This document shows positions 42,177-54,600 of a DNA stretch of 64,000 bases, piece by piece. The notes below the pieces were generated by a model, which was given only the letters and a program-made list of their open reading frames with translations, was not told the DNA's origin and did not search any database. Position numbers and translations under genes: made by a program. Within the stretch, counting starts at the first letter, position 1; each line of letters begins with the position of its first letter. Source of the DNA: Phallusia mammillata (Eukaryota; Chordata; Ascidiacea; Phlebobranchia; Ascidiidae); contig QLIY01000179.1 of NCBI GenBank assembly GCA_003260075.1, forward strand, positions 124,001 to 188,000, written 5' to 3'.

Positions 42177-43843
42177 CTACCAGGGTCTCCACACTGGCTC
42201 TGAATCGTCGCTTCCTACATCAGAGAAAGGCGAACACGGCGCGACATCTTGCGACGGTGTTGCCGCCTCTGATCGTGACTCGGTTTCCATGGCAACTGGG
42301 AGAGCATGAGGAAATGGAGCGGAAGTGGATTGCGGAACGAGAACGAAGCTACCTTGGACGTTGCCTCTTGCGTCCGCGCTGGGTGATGAGGACTTCTTTG
42401 GGGATGTTGACGGGGAGATGGAAAGAGGCGATCCTGGGGATTGGAAGCCGGATGATGCGAAAGAAGATCCGCTGTTGTGTCGCATATGGCGGGATTTCTC
42501 CTCAATGGTGTTGTGGTGCGACGGGTGTGGGCTATGTGCGGATGAAGAGGATGGTGATGAAGATCCTTCCTCATCTCGTGAATATCTTGCCTCGGCGTTA
42601 TCTCGGATGTTAAAAGCTTGCTGGATTTGATGTTGGTGCATCATGCTTCGGTTTTGGGCCATCGCAGCTGCAACCGCCATTGCTTGCTGGATTTGAGTGT
42701 TTGGGGCCATTCGAATTTGCAGGGGTGAAATCGCGGACCCAGCGGGCACAGGTGGGGTTCCGGTGAGAAGTGGGGCGCCTCTGTGGTGCGGTGGCATCAT
42801 GTGTGGGGGAAGTTGGTTTCCCGGCGGAGTTGGAACGCTGTTGCCGAGATGATTCATAAGCCTGGATTTAAAAAAAGGAGTTTTAGTATTTGGATAAAAG
42901 CGCACAATGAAACACAGTACATTTATCTAGATGATTTTAAACTTCAGTTCACAAGAGCCAAATGTTTTATTGTTTTATTTAAGAGATAGACATTTTGAAA
43001 ATTTTGTATTTATACTTTATTTGTTCTATAATACTCGCTAGCCCAACAAAATGGTTTCGAAATTCAAAATGCTCCAAACCATTTAAGTCTACATTAAACA
43101 CATCTTAAAGTCAGCTCACCTTGCTTTTACTTCAGGGTGAACATTCTCTGTGGAGTTTTCCAGAAAGTGAGAGACCTCGTTTTTGCATTCCACATATCCG
43201 TTCCTGTATTTGCTGACCACGCTTGGGTCCATCGCCATTGCTGCGGTCATTCTCTGTCGTTGTATGGTTCGCAAGTAACGGACGGTCATCTCCAAAATGT
43301 CGGCCTTTTCGAGTTTTGAATGACAGGTGCTCTGCTGTCGAGAAAATGCAATTGATTATTTTTTTGTATTCTATAGATGTGTGTTTTGTATGGCCTAAAG
43401 ATTTAATATAGTTCCTTGATTTTAGAGTTGTAAAAAATGTTAAACACAAAGTTATAATGTTTTAGATGTACTACTTACGTCTTTGCGAAGTGCGTTGAGC
43501 AAAATCGATTTGAGTTCGTTCAAACTTTTGTTGATTCGCTCACGACGACGTTTTTCCATCAGTGGTTTTGACGCCTGAAAGAAAATTAATATTTTTGTTA
43601 AGGTATTGTCTTTTTTATTTTCTGTTTATTTCAAAGACAGGTAACACAATAGTATAAATATTCAACGGTGAATTTTATAAAGGATTTAACAGAACGTTTT
43701 TAACAAAAATGCATAATAAGTGCTCACAACTTTTAAAGGGCAGACATCAGAACAACATTACTCACCCTGCGGTCATTTTTCATCACTGATCCGGCAGAAA
43801 CCATGTGAACAGTGCCGGTGTGTGGAGCCATTACGGTCTTCAT
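42177..43843 (-). CDS. Hes: HES-family bHLH-Orange transcriptional repressor
   Basis: Four exons on the minus strand: 43843-43766, 43574-43479, 43331-43120, 42861-42177, giving 356 aa. The basic region has the HES-typical proline ([13 protein letters not shown], residues 29-41). Helix 1, loop and helix 2 ([18 protein letters not shown]) run to about residue 86. The Orange domain is at about 93-137 ([17 protein letters not shown]). The Ser/Pro/His-rich C-terminal half ends in WRPW (353-356), the Groucho/TLE recruitment motif. Family role: nuclear repressor, usually induced by Notch, binding N-box and CACGTG-type sites. The exon 3 acceptor could shift by three bases, adding one Gln. Which of the ascidian Hes paralogues this is cannot be decided here. 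Confidence 0.95.
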
Positions 43844-43950
43844 TTACGATGAGTTTATGGGTAAAGATGAAATGCAAGAAAGGAATATCTGTTGCTTGAA
43901 TAGCAGCGCTATAATAATCCGTATGCTCGAAAGTGGAGCTCTTGTCAGGA

Positions 43951-43956
43951 TATATA
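43951..43956 (-). promoter_or_regulatory. TATA-like box of HES
   Basis: TATATA within GAATTATATATCC on the minus strand, about 110 bases upstream of the HES ATG. That would put transcription start near 43925 and give an 80-base leader. Suggestive only. Confidence 0.4.
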
Positions 43957-44648
43957 ATTCCTAATCGCAGAAATCAGATTTCGCGATTCGTCGAAATAGC
44001 TTAGTTTCTCAAAGTATTCTGTAAACGAAAAGGAAAATGGTCATTGATTATCGTCAGAAATAAATGCTTTATCTCAATTAGCAAACAATAAATAAGTAAT
44101 TTTTCATCTTTTTGAAATCCTGTCTCTATGTCGAAATGTACTAAACTAACAATAATCACGGCATTATTGTATTTTGCAGACATAAAATTTTCACTTTCCA
44201 CTTCAGCCTTTAAATACTAAGCTTCCTTGAAATCATTTCAAACTTTTTATTCAGAACACTGTCTTTGACGCTGATTTATAAATCTGAAACGGCGACAACC
44301 GATCTGTGAGCGATTCTGTACTTCTTGTCTTGATGCTCATTCCACGACGTCTCAATCTCAAATGACGATCACTTCTCAACGCTGCGCGGTTATAAGCGAA
44401 CTCGGTCGCGTGTTGGGACGCCGTCCCTGCCACCAGTTTCCGATTTACGAGCAGAGCTACTTTCGACTCGCCTTTTTCGCTCGTCGGACAACAATCGGTC
44501 GCGCGCGCTCTACAATAAATAAACAGGCGCGTCGGCGCGGTGTTAAAGCGGGCCCTTCCATTGCCGGCGCAGAAGAAAGCATTAAAAGCGGCCTGTGATT
44601 GAGCGAGGGGGAAGAGCTGGGCGCTGTGCGAACCGCCATCGGGGCCCG

Positions 44649-44656
44649 TTCCCACG
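44649..44656 (-). promoter_or_regulatory. Su(H)/CSL-type site upstream of HES
   Basis: TTCCCACG on the plus strand (CGTGGGAA on the minus), a full match to the high-affinity Su(H) consensus, about 0.8 kb upstream of the HES start and inside the GC-rich island 44270-44700. Notch control of HES genes by such sites is well known; use of this one is inferred. Confidence 0.4.
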
Positions 44657-44693
44657 CTCCTCATGGCAATCTACTCAAGTGTAAACACGAGCC

Positions 44694-44854
44694 TACGTGC
44701 GGATGAAGAGGATGGTGATGAAGATCCTTCCTCATCTCGTGAATATCTTGCCTCGGCGTTATCTCGGATGTTAAAAGCTTGCTGGATTTGATGTTGGTGC
44801 ATCATGCTTCGGTTTTGGGCCATCGCAGCTGCAACCGCCATTGCTTGCTGGATT
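44694..44854 (+). repeat. Displaced copy of part of HES exon 4
   Basis: This 161-bp block repeats 42535-42695 (HES coding exon 4) with no differences that I can see, and stops at the N at 44855. It is not a functional exon: it is out of context upstream of HES and is most simply a scaffolding overlap. Confidence 0.88.
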
Positions 44855-44855
44855 N
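44855..44855. other. Single-N assembly gap
   Basis: One N immediately after the displaced HES fragment. Distances across it, including those of upstream regulatory sites, are uncertain. Confidence 0.95.
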
Positions 44856-46172
44856 ACCGCCGCTCCCATGTTATTAGGGATCTTTCGTTTCGCCTTTAAA
44901 GCGCATTATTGCGAGTCGCGTGAAACACCCGCGCGAAGCTATTCTATAGCCTACCACTTTGGCCGCGCGTCGAGGAGATTGAAGCTATGACGTCATGCTT
45001 TACGTTTTATAAGTGACGTATCGAACGCGAAGAGTATGAAGTCTTTGTGACACTTATAAATTTTGTACAATGTATTACGATTTATGTTCAAATATTTCAC
45101 CAACAAACTTAAGTTAAAACAAGTAAATAAAAAACGCTGAGAAATTTTATTGGAAATGTTTAATATTCGCTTATGTTCCTATTTAAATATCTGTGAAAGT
45201 GTGACAAAAATGTACATTTAAAGCAACGTGGCTATAACCTTGCTAAGTGTAACCCTTCCCGTGTGAAACCAAACTAAATGGAGTGACAAACAAGTTCACA
45301 ATTTCAACTTCCACAAGTCAGCGACACATTTAGGCCGTCCGCCGAGCAGACACATAAAGCAACTCAAACATACAGCCCTGATAACATGACATGTTCCTTG
45401 CAAGGAATGTCGCCGTATATCCCCATCAAATACACGACAAAGGAATGTTGTGTGAAAGTTGGACTGTGTCTGATCGAGATATATGTGTCACTGAGGTGTA
45501 CAAGGTCATAAATGTCACCAAACTCCTGGAAGTTTCAGTTGGATGACATGTTTGGAAGTTTCCTTCACCGTTTCGTTGTTGTCAGCCATTTTGTTCGAAG
45601 CCGATTACTTCTTTTTCTAACTCATTATTTCAATCTTTGCAATTATTCTGGAATCTGGTACTGTTTTTAAACTAGTTTTATGAAGTTTAAATATTAGAAT
45701 CTTTTTACTTCTGTAGGTGAAACAAATTACAGCATCTACTTTTACAAACCTAAAGGGGGTCTTTTAAAATATATCTGTGACAAAGCATAATGGTGTACAA
45801 CTAATTTTAATTTTAGGAAAAGTGGGATTTAATTCGTGAAACCACAAAGACAGCGATTTTGATAGCCACTAATCGTGTCAAGCATTTTACAATGACAGTT
45901 CGATCATTTCGATCCCATCATCTGTCACGGGAACAAATGATTATGGCCAGCACTCACGTGGACATGAATTAGTGTGAAAGCAATTGCATCGCGTGTAACT
46001 TTATAGCTGTGATTTATTTGTAACTGCTAACGAGTGTAGGTCGTAAAACCGTGGGAACGAAACGAATTTACCAAAAAGCGGTTGTTATACCCGTGTATGT
46101 AACACGAGATGTAATTCTTACAAGGCGACACTGCTTTGAGAATTTAATGTGTTGTATTGTGTTACAATGCGT
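44856..46172. other. Gene-free stretch, HES upstream territory
   Basis: No gene supported. Contains a CACGTG at 45955-45960 and a Su(H)-type CGTGGGAA at 46050-46057. Otherwise AT-rich with no visible repeat. Confidence 0.35.
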
Positions 46173-46463
46173 TATTACGTAAAATTTAGAAAGCAATTGA
46201 AATTTACAACAATACAGATTTTGTAAGATATTTTTTACCCTTTTTGCACTTAAAACTTACTTTATAATTTCACTACGAGTTTTAAATATTGAGACCAAGT
46301 TGCATTTTTTGTGGGGGGGGGGCTATTACGTAAAATTTAGCAAGCAATTGAAATTTACAACAATACAGATTTTGTAAGATATTTTTCACCCTTTTTGCAC
46401 TTAAAACTTACTTTGTAATTTCACTACGAGTTTTAAATATTGAGACCAAGTTGCATTTTTTGT
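46173..46463 (+). repeat. 140-bp direct duplication joined by a 10-G run
   Basis: Copies 46173-46312 and 46324-46463 are equal in length with three differences, joined by G10 (46313-46322). It has the same architecture as the duplication inside BTB-ZF gene 2, but in non-coding DNA. Confidence 0.9.
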
Positions 46464-49400
46464 AGCTTCTGAATTTGCGTCTTAATTTTGTAAATTTTGG
46501 GGTGTTCGTGGTTTTACCATAATACCAGTGAGGTATCGTGTTAGAAAAATGCAACATCCGTTACAACCGGGTGCGGAAAACCTCAGCGGCGAAAGTGACA
46601 TCACACCCACGTACTACGATCCTCTCTCCTTAAAAGTCGCAAACATCTAAGCCCCATCTGTGATTGGGGATGAAAGCGCCACCTTTTCAAGCCACGGGGC
46701 GCTGATTGTTTCAAAATCCTGTTTCCACTTCTAATCAACGGCTTGTTGACATTCTCTACGTCGCGTGGGAACTTGCTGCGGCCGTCTTTTGTCTGCAACG
46801 AACAGCAACAGACGCATGTGCGACCAATTACCGCCGAACAAGGTGATGTTTATCGCCACTGGACGCGTGGAAGCAATTGTCCTTATGTCTTCAGGCGAGT
46901 TTCTTTGTATCTGCCGCCTGCCAACGAACACGGGTTTACCAGAGGGCCAATTTATTGCCCTGTCGCGCAAATTTGGCGCTTGGTGAGTGTAGACAGTTGA
47001 TTGTTTCAATACTAATGCAAGTGATTAGATTTGATTGTACCTGAAAAAGTTTTCGAACCTCTGTTTTAGACGTGTGCATGTTATTTCTACCCGTCACACG
47101 TAGATCTTTATCGCTAAGTAATTTTAGAGCCATACGTTTTGCGGTTTCCCCCTATTTTAATGCTTTCAGTTTTTATGATCTTGAACAACAGACCCGCCTA
47201 AATGCGGCCGTACAAATCAAAAAAGCGATCTCACATCGAATTTAACATCAAAACAATAGTGAACAAAACATTAAAAATTAAAAATGAAAGCGGCCAACAT
47301 TTTTATGTCCTAAATTGTGGTTTTTTGAATACACCAATCTTTGTTTTGCCTCTGGTAACTAAACGGCTAACGGAAACGAAGACCACCAAGTTTCGTTAAA
47401 TGCGAAACAATTCATGGGAAAAATGACTTCTTCACATTCACATTAAACGTTCAAAACAAGTTGAACAGATGGAATTAAATAAAATCGCAAAATCCCCCCA
47501 AGAAAAACAGACGCTGTATTGAGTGTTTGCTTAATTGGCTTATCCCATCCACAAAGGAATGTTGTCCCAACTGCAGACGTGAAAAGTAGCTTGATTAGAG
47601 CCAAAACTGCGAGCAGTTGACTGTACACGTGGTAAGAGCATTAGATATGTAAATCGCCAGGTCTAGAGCTTTAGGGTAGCCAAAGTGTGTGATTGGCGTC
47701 GTGGTAAAACTGTAATTGTGTTTTCTTAATTGGTTAAGTCGTTACTGTGACCACGTTGTCGTGAGAAACAACTTGTTTGAGGCTTCCCGTGTACCAATCT
47801 ATGCCAACAGTTATAACAAATGTTAAATTATGTATATAGTTTTTCGGCTTAATGTATGTACGATTTAAACGCGTTTATTGGCCATCGAAAATAGCTCCAA
47901 TGTTGTTCTACGGCACAAGCAGTCAGTTTACAAGTCATTGTTCATTCATTATTAACGCAATCCCAAAATTCTCACGCTGCCTGAAGCGTTTGTTGCCTCG
48001 AAATGCACCTGACAACAACGACTCACATGCCGAGATGTTGTTTTTCTCCCACACAGCGCCGTTCATATGTTAAGAATGCGCGAAAATTATTTATGTGCGC
48101 TATGTGCAGGCGATTTGGTCACGTGGTCAACTTGTCTGCGATGTTGATTTGCGCATATCTTTTGCAGCATAAGAGAACACAAAATATGTACATTGTTTTT
48201 TACATTTGATGAAGTTGTGGTCGTGACCCACAAACTTGCAGTATTGAGATTTAAGGTGAGATTTTCTGTGTGTGTTTTTTTCTGTGTGTAAAATGTTTTT
48301 ATTATGTTTGTTGCAAAAATTTTGAGAAGCCAGTTTTGCGGTTGAAGCCAACGCTGGTGTTTCACATTAAACTTTACGGCTCCCATGCGTTAGCAACAAA
48401 TCACCGTTGACTTTGTTTACGCTCATGAGCCAAGACACACTCCTCCAGTAAACAGGTCCGTGTTTCCAGGCACCGCTCATCGGACCTTGTTTCTCACAAC
48501 GGACCAGGCGCCATCAATTATGCACTGCACTGTTTGCCTGCGTAGGTTTCCCACGCCCTTGGCGCCACGATAAACACGCGCCTGCCCGCCGTTGCCAAGC
48601 CCCAAAGCTTCCATAGCAACGCAACACCGCTCCTAACGAAGACAAGCGGCTGTTAATTAAATCCCACAGCCGGATAAGCGATATTACGCGCCATGGCGAT
48701 GCAACGTACACAATGGTCGCCTTATAGGTGGCGTCCCCTGGTGGGGTCTTGTGTTAATGAATTGTCGAATTAGATGAATTTTATGTATGGTTTTGCGGAT
48801 ATAGGGTCTGTAACGAGAATGTAATTAAGGTTGCTTTGTGTGTCATAACGTGGAATGCTGATAGTATTTGTTAAGGTGGCATACGTGGCGCCTGGTATTG
48901 TACTGAAGAATTCTTCGTTACCAGGTCAAGGCTTTGTGTACAAATTTCGTCATGGGACGAAATTGGAATTTACTTGTTTGTTTTAATTTGGAAGTGAAAT
49001 ACGATTACCAGCTTTTAGTCGTAGTTGGCCTTGGTTGCGTTGGTTTCACTTCCGTATTTTCAATTTTTGTTGGGTATCTACTTTGAAAATATGGTTTGCT
49101 GCCATATTAGGCTAAAACGCTTCAGTTTATGTTTATTTAAATGACAAATAAACTTGCACATCTTTTTCTATTTTAAATTTTATTTTGAAAGACTAGAATA
49201 ATCGTCGCGAATATTTGACCTTCACTCGACCTTCCCCACCCGCATTCAAATGACGTATTGCAGTGACGTCATAATCACCGAATCGCATGTGCCATATCCG
49301 AACCGCGCCGAGATGCAAATCACAAAAGCGGTGTCGCACTTTTATGACGCAATAAATAAGAAAGTGGCGCGCGGCCTTCGATTGTTCATTAAAAGGCGTG

Positions 49401-50530
49401 GAAGCTTGAATCGTGAGAAAGCGCGTTTTATCGACCCTCCCGTCCCCTGCAGTGAGTTCGGGAGGCAACAAATTGCAGCTAATTTGAGCAATCGGTATCG
49501 CATCGCTCCGTGCATTGTTCCCACCGACGTTGCCCGTTTTACTGCCTCGTTTTCCTGATGTTGCTATTTTAGTGAAAATGTGACGTTATGTTTGGAACGC
49601 TTTTAGTAATGCTTCACTTAATGTTTGTTTTTATTCCATTGGTCACGTTTTGCCAAACATCACCAGCAATAAAAATGAAAGCGTTTTGCCATTTCACCTT
49701 TTCATAAAACTATCGTCTCGAATAAAAGTTTTCTTTAAACTATAAGGTTTAAACGTGATCAAATCGTTTACATTAACAAGATCCGGGTATTAAAAAATAA
49801 TTTTTAGTATTAAAAGCTAGACCTGCCTTACGTTATCAAATCAAACAATTCTACCTCCATTTTGACCTCCCTCGCTCTGCACCCTGTCGCAGATAAAATA
49901 TGGCGCAACAGCTGGTCATGTGACATTTTTGTAAGTTTACCTTTAACCAGCTGTAAGCTGATGGTGAAACAGTTCAGGACAAGATTACATTTGTGACGTC
50001 TGTTTATTCCGAACCACTCCTGCTTCAAGTGTTTGTGCAAACTTGTATTCCTGCAACTGTGCGTACAAAATCAAACAGCGCCCGTGCATGTGCAGCTAAA
50101 TCTACAGTTCAAGCATCAGATTCCACAAACATTGCTAATTTAGTTTTTAAGGTTGAGGTTTGAAAATGGTTAACATTATTTCCTCCATACATTATTACAA
50201 TTTTTACAATGTTGGTTTAAATACGGCCAAATTTCTTATGTTTATGTTGAATGCCCTATTTAAAAAGAGGTACAAATATAAAACTGCCCTGTTTATGTGT
50301 ATTGTGGGCGGCCTGTCAGATCCACTCTTGTTTTTAACACCGATGAAGAATTGCAATAATTGCGTATTTCCTTTTAGTTTCCCACCAACTCCCGCCGAGC
50401 GAAGGGACTCGTTTATTCTCCTTGGCAATAAACAACGGCGCATGAAATAATTCGGAAAGGAAACAAAATTCCACTGAGACACTCGCGCGTATGACGTCAC
50501 AAAGGAAGGAAGGAAGCGCGGCATTCCTGT
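46464..50530. other. Gene-free stretch with GC-rich islands
   Basis: No supported gene. GC-richer islands at about 46580-47000, 48380-48720 and 49190-49560 alternate with AT-rich DNA. Su(H)-type sites lie at 46764-46771 and 48548-48555, CACGTG at 47626-47631 and 48120-48125, and a TGACGTCA CRE near 49263. Frames of 60-100 codons in the islands occur on both strands and show no domain. Confidence 0.35.
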
Positions 50531-50533
50531 GAT

Positions 50534-51583
50534 CACGTGGTGCCGATGGAAAATAGATTGGAATCACGTGAATGGCTCGATATCACGTCTACAATCGTAG
50601 ACATCGAGTCTAGATTAACTCTAAAAGGGGCTCAGTGACTTTAGGGACACGAATAACGTATTTCTTTGTGCTGTGTTTTTATACGTATTGCTTGTTCAAT
50701 ACAAAAGTGTCTTGTTTTACTTTGGCTCACAAGTAATGCCGTCAGCCCTAGCGTTTAAATATTGCCCAACTTTTAAACGTTTTTCAGCGCAGTTGCGGCA
50801 GCGATTTGCACTCAACCTCATGTAAGCTATCGGAAGTGGGTGCTTTAGGCAATCTTCGATGTGACGTAAATTAACCTCAACGATTTGGCGTTGTTTAAAA
50901 ACAAATATGTGTGTGCGAAGTGCGAACCCCGATAACGCATGGCACCAGTCAAAGGTCACTAATATGTTCCGATATTAAAAAGAACGATCGGGTCGTATCG
51001 TTGACTCCCCCTTCAGAGTTGGAACTATATCATGGCGCCGACTTCAGTCATTTCTATTGAACGTTTCTACGACATCACCGCCATATTGAACAATCACGTG
51101 ATCCACTTGCTGCATCTATAGATGTTTTTTATGCAAATGTGCAAGAAATTTAATAAAAAATACTGGATCACGTAACATTACGAAGCAAAAGTGTTCCTAC
51201 GCCCTTGTTTAGGCACAGGCGGTATGACGTAATGACCCCCCCCCCCCCGCGTCAAGTGGTCACGTGATTAGGGCGAGGGAGGGTTGGACTGGCTTTAGCT
51301 GAGGGTGGGCTTGGCACGATGTATCAGACCACCTGTCACGTGCATTCTGTATCACGCACTTCTGATGCTCATTACAAGCAGAGCCAACGCCACACTGTAA
51401 GAAGATTACAACACAAAACGGCGAGTCAAGCGGTGGGTAGCTTTCAAGTGGTTGAAGGNGGCGGTATGACGTAATGACCCCCCCCCCACGCGTCAAGTGG
51501 TCACGTGATTAGGGCGAGGGAGGGTTGGACTGGCTTTAGCTGAGGGTGGGCTTGGCACGATGTATCAGACCACCTGTCACGTG
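50534..51583. promoter_or_regulatory. CACGTG E-box cluster
   Basis: CACGTG occurs at 50534, 50565, 51095, 51261, 51337 and, in the duplicated copy, 51502 and 51578. That is five independent sites in about 0.8 kb, where roughly 0.2 would be expected by chance. Several are TCACGTGA-like. Such sites bind HES/HEY, USF, MITF/TFE or Myc-type bHLH factors; the binder is unknown. Confidence 0.45.
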
Positions 51584-51699
51584 CATTCTGTATCACGCAC
51601 TTCTGATGCTCATTACAAGCAGAGCCAACGCCACACTGTAAGAAGATTACAACACAAAACGGCGAGTCAAGCGGTGGGTAGCTTTCAAGTGGTTGAAGG
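51218..51699 (+). repeat. 240-bp direct duplication across an N gap, with C-runs
   Basis: Copy one (51218-51458) ends right at the N at 51459; copy two (51460-51699) restarts at the same sequence. Each carries a C run near its start (13 Cs at 51236-51248, 10 Cs at 51478-51487). The homopolymer length and one base beside it are the only differences noticed. Almost certainly redundant contig ends. Confidence 0.9.
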
Positions 51700-54600
51700 T
51701 GTATATCAGGGAAGCGGTTACTTTGTGAAACATGGGTGTGCTTTTTGATTGAAACAAACAAACGTGACTGTAGGGTTCATTTGTAACGTAAATACGCTGT
51801 TTGGTTTTTGGTTTTTATAAGCAGAAGTATTGACTTCTTTAATTATAATTTCCCCTTTGATCATGGGATTACATCTGCACAAGTTTGGTTGGTTTAAAGG
51901 TAGGTTTTCCTTTGGATTTGATGGCCGGTGTCTCAAGCCTCCTATAGTCCATTTTGTTGTTTCTAAATTCGCAAAATAACATCTTTGGAAAAACATAATT
52001 ATGTGACACTGTTCTGAATTTTTTCATCAGTTTAGTTTACAGATTTTGCTTCCGAAGGCGCGTGGTTCACCAAACGATAGCCGACCCTCAATGCAACAAG
52101 TTTACTAAAGTTTCATAGACAGGTTACCGACATTTTTACATTTTACATTTAAATGCAATTTTCCATAAATTAAAATAAATTAATATGCTTCAAATCGAAA
52201 CTAGGTGTGTCGTCTGTAATCTGAGAAGGGATTTAAATTTAGGATTTAGGGTCGTCGAAATAGTAATGGGTGACGATGTGTATGCAAAGATTTGAGCTTT
52301 TATACTTTCTGGAGTGAGTTTTAGATTGCTATGGCAATGATAACATAGAATTTGGCAGTACACAATACCTAGTTGCAGTTTACTTTACAGTGTTCATTAC
52401 TACATTTAAACGTTTAAATTGCAAATTTGTTCATTCGGCATTGAAATCTAAAAATTAAAAAGTTTAAGATGCTTAAAGCGATAGAATCCCAGTCCACTTG
52501 GCTTAAGACTTTCAGTCCCACCTAATTGATCTTTCAACTCAATCAGTTGCAAAAAATCACGTTACATTCTGTTATTTCAGGCAGTTCCCACAAAACAAGC
52601 AAAACTAATTCCTTCCGTGTGACCTTTGTTTATTTAGTGACGAATTGACGGTTGTTTCGTCATAATCCCCATTCGAACGAAAACAAACACTAAAACTGAA
52701 ATAGGACGGAAGCTGCATTTCCGTTATTCGTGGAACAATAGTGCAATTGTATGTGCTTGTGATTATGCGCGACCTGTTAGGGGTGTTCCTATATTTATTA
52801 TTGATTTGGGAAAATCGTCATTAATTTTCCAGTGATGTATTATTTGCAAAAATAAAACAAGCTGAAATGAACGAAACAAAAAGAAAAAAAACGAAGTCGT
52901 GTGCACATCTTAAGGTTAGGACCTTATAACATTTTGTCTACAGAGATTTGCTACTATAAAAAAGACGAAAAATCATATATTTTAAAAAATAATTTTAAAT
53001 TTAATTACAAAAGAGAAAATGGCTAAAATTTGAAATATCGTTTGATTTTCGTTGACGTAAGTTGCCCGCCAAAAATATCTGTCGTGCAACGATGCCACCT
53101 TTAAATCCCGGTCAAGGCACAATTAGAAAATTCCCTTCACACAAAACGGGGCAAAAACATCACGCCAAGCTGACGTTACGTCACAGCTATCATTTCCAGC
53201 AACAAGCAAATTGTAAAGATCGGAAATGGAGCGCAGTGGATCGGATACCAATTGGAATCAGTGCTTCAGGTGGAAGGATGGCAGCATCACGTATTTGTTA
53301 GTCATTGGTGAAAACGTGCAACTGTCGCGTCAAACTTAAGAGACTGTTTGTCAAAAGATTAAGATCCAATTCTCCTACACCGTTGCCCACACTGCAAGTT
53401 TTACATCTTTTTTGAGCGTTGTTTCAGTTTGCTCATAGCTTATTTAGGATAGGGATTAACGTCGGCAATTGAGACGAAGTAAGTGTTGAATTCCAATCGA
53501 CAAGTCTTGAACACTGATTTTAAATCGTACTCAACATGAGATCTTTAATTGTTCCTCAGACACGTACAGATACTTTTAGTTACGATTTAGTGACGTAAAC
53601 TTTTACTTCCTTCAAAACTACTGCTCACCCAAACATCCAACCCCAGGTAGTTGCACACGATAAAAGTCACTGAAAAACAATGTTTTTATTGGCTGATGCG
53701 GTGAATTCAGCTGTATATATCTGGGATAGGGAACCTTCGGCCGCTCAAACCAATACGTGTAGCCTTTTGTGGCATTCAATGCAGCTAATTAATCTTGTTT
53801 TTAAGGTCCAAGCCTTTAACTTAGGGATGTCAATACAAAAACATAAAGACAATGCGTACTCTATGAAAGACAAGAAATTAAATTTTATAAAGCGCCCCAA
53901 AAGGTAAAGAGTTTCAAAAAGCGCCAAAAAAAGACCTGGACGATACAAATAAATACATGTGAGGTTTAACTTCAAATTTAAAACATTTTATTCCAAAAGA
54001 ATGGTTACGTATTATTTGTCTTTGTAAAAAAAAACAGCAATTTGGTCATGTTGCGCTTGTTTTCTCGCTTTTCAAACTAACCAGAAAGCATTCAAATGTG
54101 CTATTACAAAATTACAATAATCAAGACTGGGGTTAGGCTTCCCGCTTATTAGGTTAGGTTGTTAGCATTTGAGTATGAAGGAGACGTTACCTAATAGACT
54201 GCGTAAGTTCGATGACCTCGCAAGAGGTTAATTGACGCCTCGTTAACCTGTGAAGTGCCTTTCTCCTTAGGACACCATGTGTTTGTCTTCGGTCTCGCAT
54301 CTCAGGGCATCCGCAGACAAATAATTCCAAAAATGGGTCGATCAACCGGATAAGGTAGACTGTCTATCCGATGACTTAGCCCGGCGCGTGGGTGACGTCT
54401 CAATCGAATATTGATGCATGATGCATGTGATACGAATTAAACGGTATCGTTGATGCAAACAGCTCCTATAGACTATATCTGTGATGGGAAATGTTTTGTA
54501 ACTGTTTTGGGAGAAAATTATTTGAAATAAGACAGTTGGTCAAATCACATGTAAGACAAATAACTTATTTGTTAAATTTTGACATCCACTTTTTACCCAA

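Noticed and set aside
49193-49558. Overlapping frames of about 60-100 codons on both strands
   Set aside because: No domain, no splice context, and frames on both strands are equally open, as expected of GC-rich non-coding DNA.
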